Source: Nitrospirae bacterium RBG_16_43_11
GTDB lineage: Bacteria > Nitrospirota > 9FT-COMBO-42-15 > HDB-SIOI813
NCBI GenBank assembly: GCA_001805165.1
Contig: MHEI01000085.1
Location: forward strand, 642 to 5,973
Direction of reading: 5' to 3'
Length of the DNA stretch: 5,332 bases
Within the stretch, counting starts at the first letter, position 1, and every line of letters starts with the position of its first letter. A program made the position numbers and the translations under genes. Shown one piece after another: positions 4,671 through 5,332 of this stretch. The notes beneath the pieces are model-generated. The model searched no databases and was not told the DNA's origin. It was given only the letters and a program-made list of their open reading frames with translations.

Positions 4671-5332
4671 ATGAACGTGTTTAAAATTATAAGCATTATA
4701 TTCACCCTCCTGCTATTCACGCACCCGGCATTCAGCTCAGAGATAAAAGAGCACTTACTGCCAAATGGGCTTAAGATCATAACCCTTGAAAATCACAAAT
4801 CCCCGGTTGTGACATTTCAGGTCTGGTACAAAGTGGGTTCACGTAATGAGGTCACGGGCAAGACAGGCATATCTCATTTGCTTGAACACATGATGTTCAA
4901 GGGAACGCCGAAATATGGTAAAGGGGAGTTTTCGAGTATTGTGGCAAGGAACGGCGGTAATGAGAATGCCTTTACGAGCCAGGATTACACTGCATACTTC
5001 CAGAACTTCTCCAGTGACAGGCTTGATATATCCCTTGATCTGGAATCTGACCGCATGGTCAACCTGCTGCTCGACCCTCAGGAGTTCATGTTAGAGCGTG
5101 ATGTAGTTAAAGAGGAACGCAGACTCCGCACAGAAGATGATCCAATATCGTCAATAACAGAAGACCTCTATGCTGCTGCCTTTAAGTTACATCCATACCA
5201 TTCACCCGTAATTGGATGGATGACAGATCTCGACAATCTTACCAGGGATGACATTTACAAACATTATAGTGAATATTACAGACCTGACAATGCCACGATT
5301 GTTGTTGCAGGTGATTTTATTACAGAAGAGAT
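4671..5332 (+). CDS. Exported M16 family (insulinase/pitrilysin-like) zinc peptidase, N-terminal part
   Basis: The frame is open from ATG 4671 to the window edge (220 codons, 3' end missing). A signal peptide (hydrophobic 6-16, cleavage probably after AFS, 20-22) directs it to the periplasm. The inverted zinc motif HxxEH is HLLEH (69-73): His69 and His73 bind zinc and Glu72 is catalytic. The third ligand is probably Glu149 in ERDVVKEERR, 76 residues on, the spacing normal for M16. LPNGLKIITLE (30-40), the NGGNENAFTSQDYTAYF stretch (94-110), LHPYHSPVIGW (173-183) and YYRPDNATIVVAGD (202-215) are also typical of M16 N-terminal domains. M16B peptidases of about 400-500 aa or two-domain proteins of about 900 aa both start this way, and the window cannot separate them. 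No Shine-Dalgarno is seen. The start lies 4 bases after the stop of the JAMM-like gene, so translational coupling in one operon is likely. Confidence 0.92.
   Translation, partial: MNVFKIISIIFTLLLFTHPAFSSEIKEHLLPNGLKIITLENHKSPVVTFQVWYKVGSRNEVTGKTGISHLLEHMMFKGTPKYGKGEFSSIVARNGGNENAFTSQDYTAYFQNFSSDRLDISLDLESDRMVNLLLDPQEFMLERDVVKEERRLRTEDDPISSITEDLYAAAFKLHPYHSPVIGWMTDLDNLTRDDIYKHYSEYYRPDNATIVVAGDFITEE

Noticed and set aside
4529..4780. Reverse-strand 83-codon frame across the JAMM-like/M16 junction
   Set aside because: It overlaps two real forward genes, including the M16 signal peptide, and shows no family features.
1..5332. tRNA or rRNA genes, CRISPR array, insertion sequence, prophage or defence-island genes
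   Set aside because: Reading both strands I saw no cloverleaf-type sequence, no spaced direct repeats and no transposase, integrase or known defence motif. The JAMM-like protein has no ubiquitin-like, E1 or E2 partner here, so a Bil-type conjugation system is not supported.

Overview
The window holds six protein genes, four complete and two cut by the window edges. It reads as chromosomal DNA from a Gram-negative bacterium. The support is an exported MltD-type lytic transglycosylase, several Sec-type signal peptides and two sigma-54-like promoter matches. Moderate-to-low GC and a C5/G5 palindrome of the 'CCCCCTTT..AAAGGGGG' type would fit a Nitrospirota or deltaproteobacterial-type lineage. 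That placement rests on general resemblance, not on a search.

Layout, left to right. (1) 1-383, minus: the N-terminal part of an exported protein resembling the start of PAP2-family phosphatases, running off the left edge. (2) 384-455: a short divergent promoter region. (3) 456-1853, plus: a 12-TM major facilitator superfamily permease. Its last codons overlap a GC-rich inverted repeat (1825-1847). (4) 1870-2196, minus: a 108-residue hypothetical protein with the only clear Shine-Dalgarno in the window, terminated by that same repeat. (5) 2197-2413: non-coding, with a sigma-54-like site facing the small gene. (6) 2414-3640, minus: an MltD-like transglycosylase (signal peptide, SLT/GH23 domain, C-terminal LysM). 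(7) 3641-3694: a compact divergent control region with a second sigma-54-like site and a 14-bp perfect palindrome. (8) 3695-4666, plus: a membrane-anchored protein of no family I can name, whose C-terminal part carries an exact H-x-H-x7-S-x2-D JAMM metal-binding signature. (9) 4671 to the right edge, plus: an exported M16 (insulinase/pitrilysin) zinc peptidase, four bases after gene 8.

The most interesting part is 3641-5332. A single-pass membrane protein with a probable JAMM metalloprotease domain, predicted to face the periplasm, is apparently co-transcribed with a secreted M16 zinc protease and lies head-to-head with a peptidoglycan hydrolase. JAMM domains are best known from cytoplasmic ubiquitin-like processing and RadC, so an exported, anchored one is unusual. 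The other genes are ordinary cell-envelope and transport functions.
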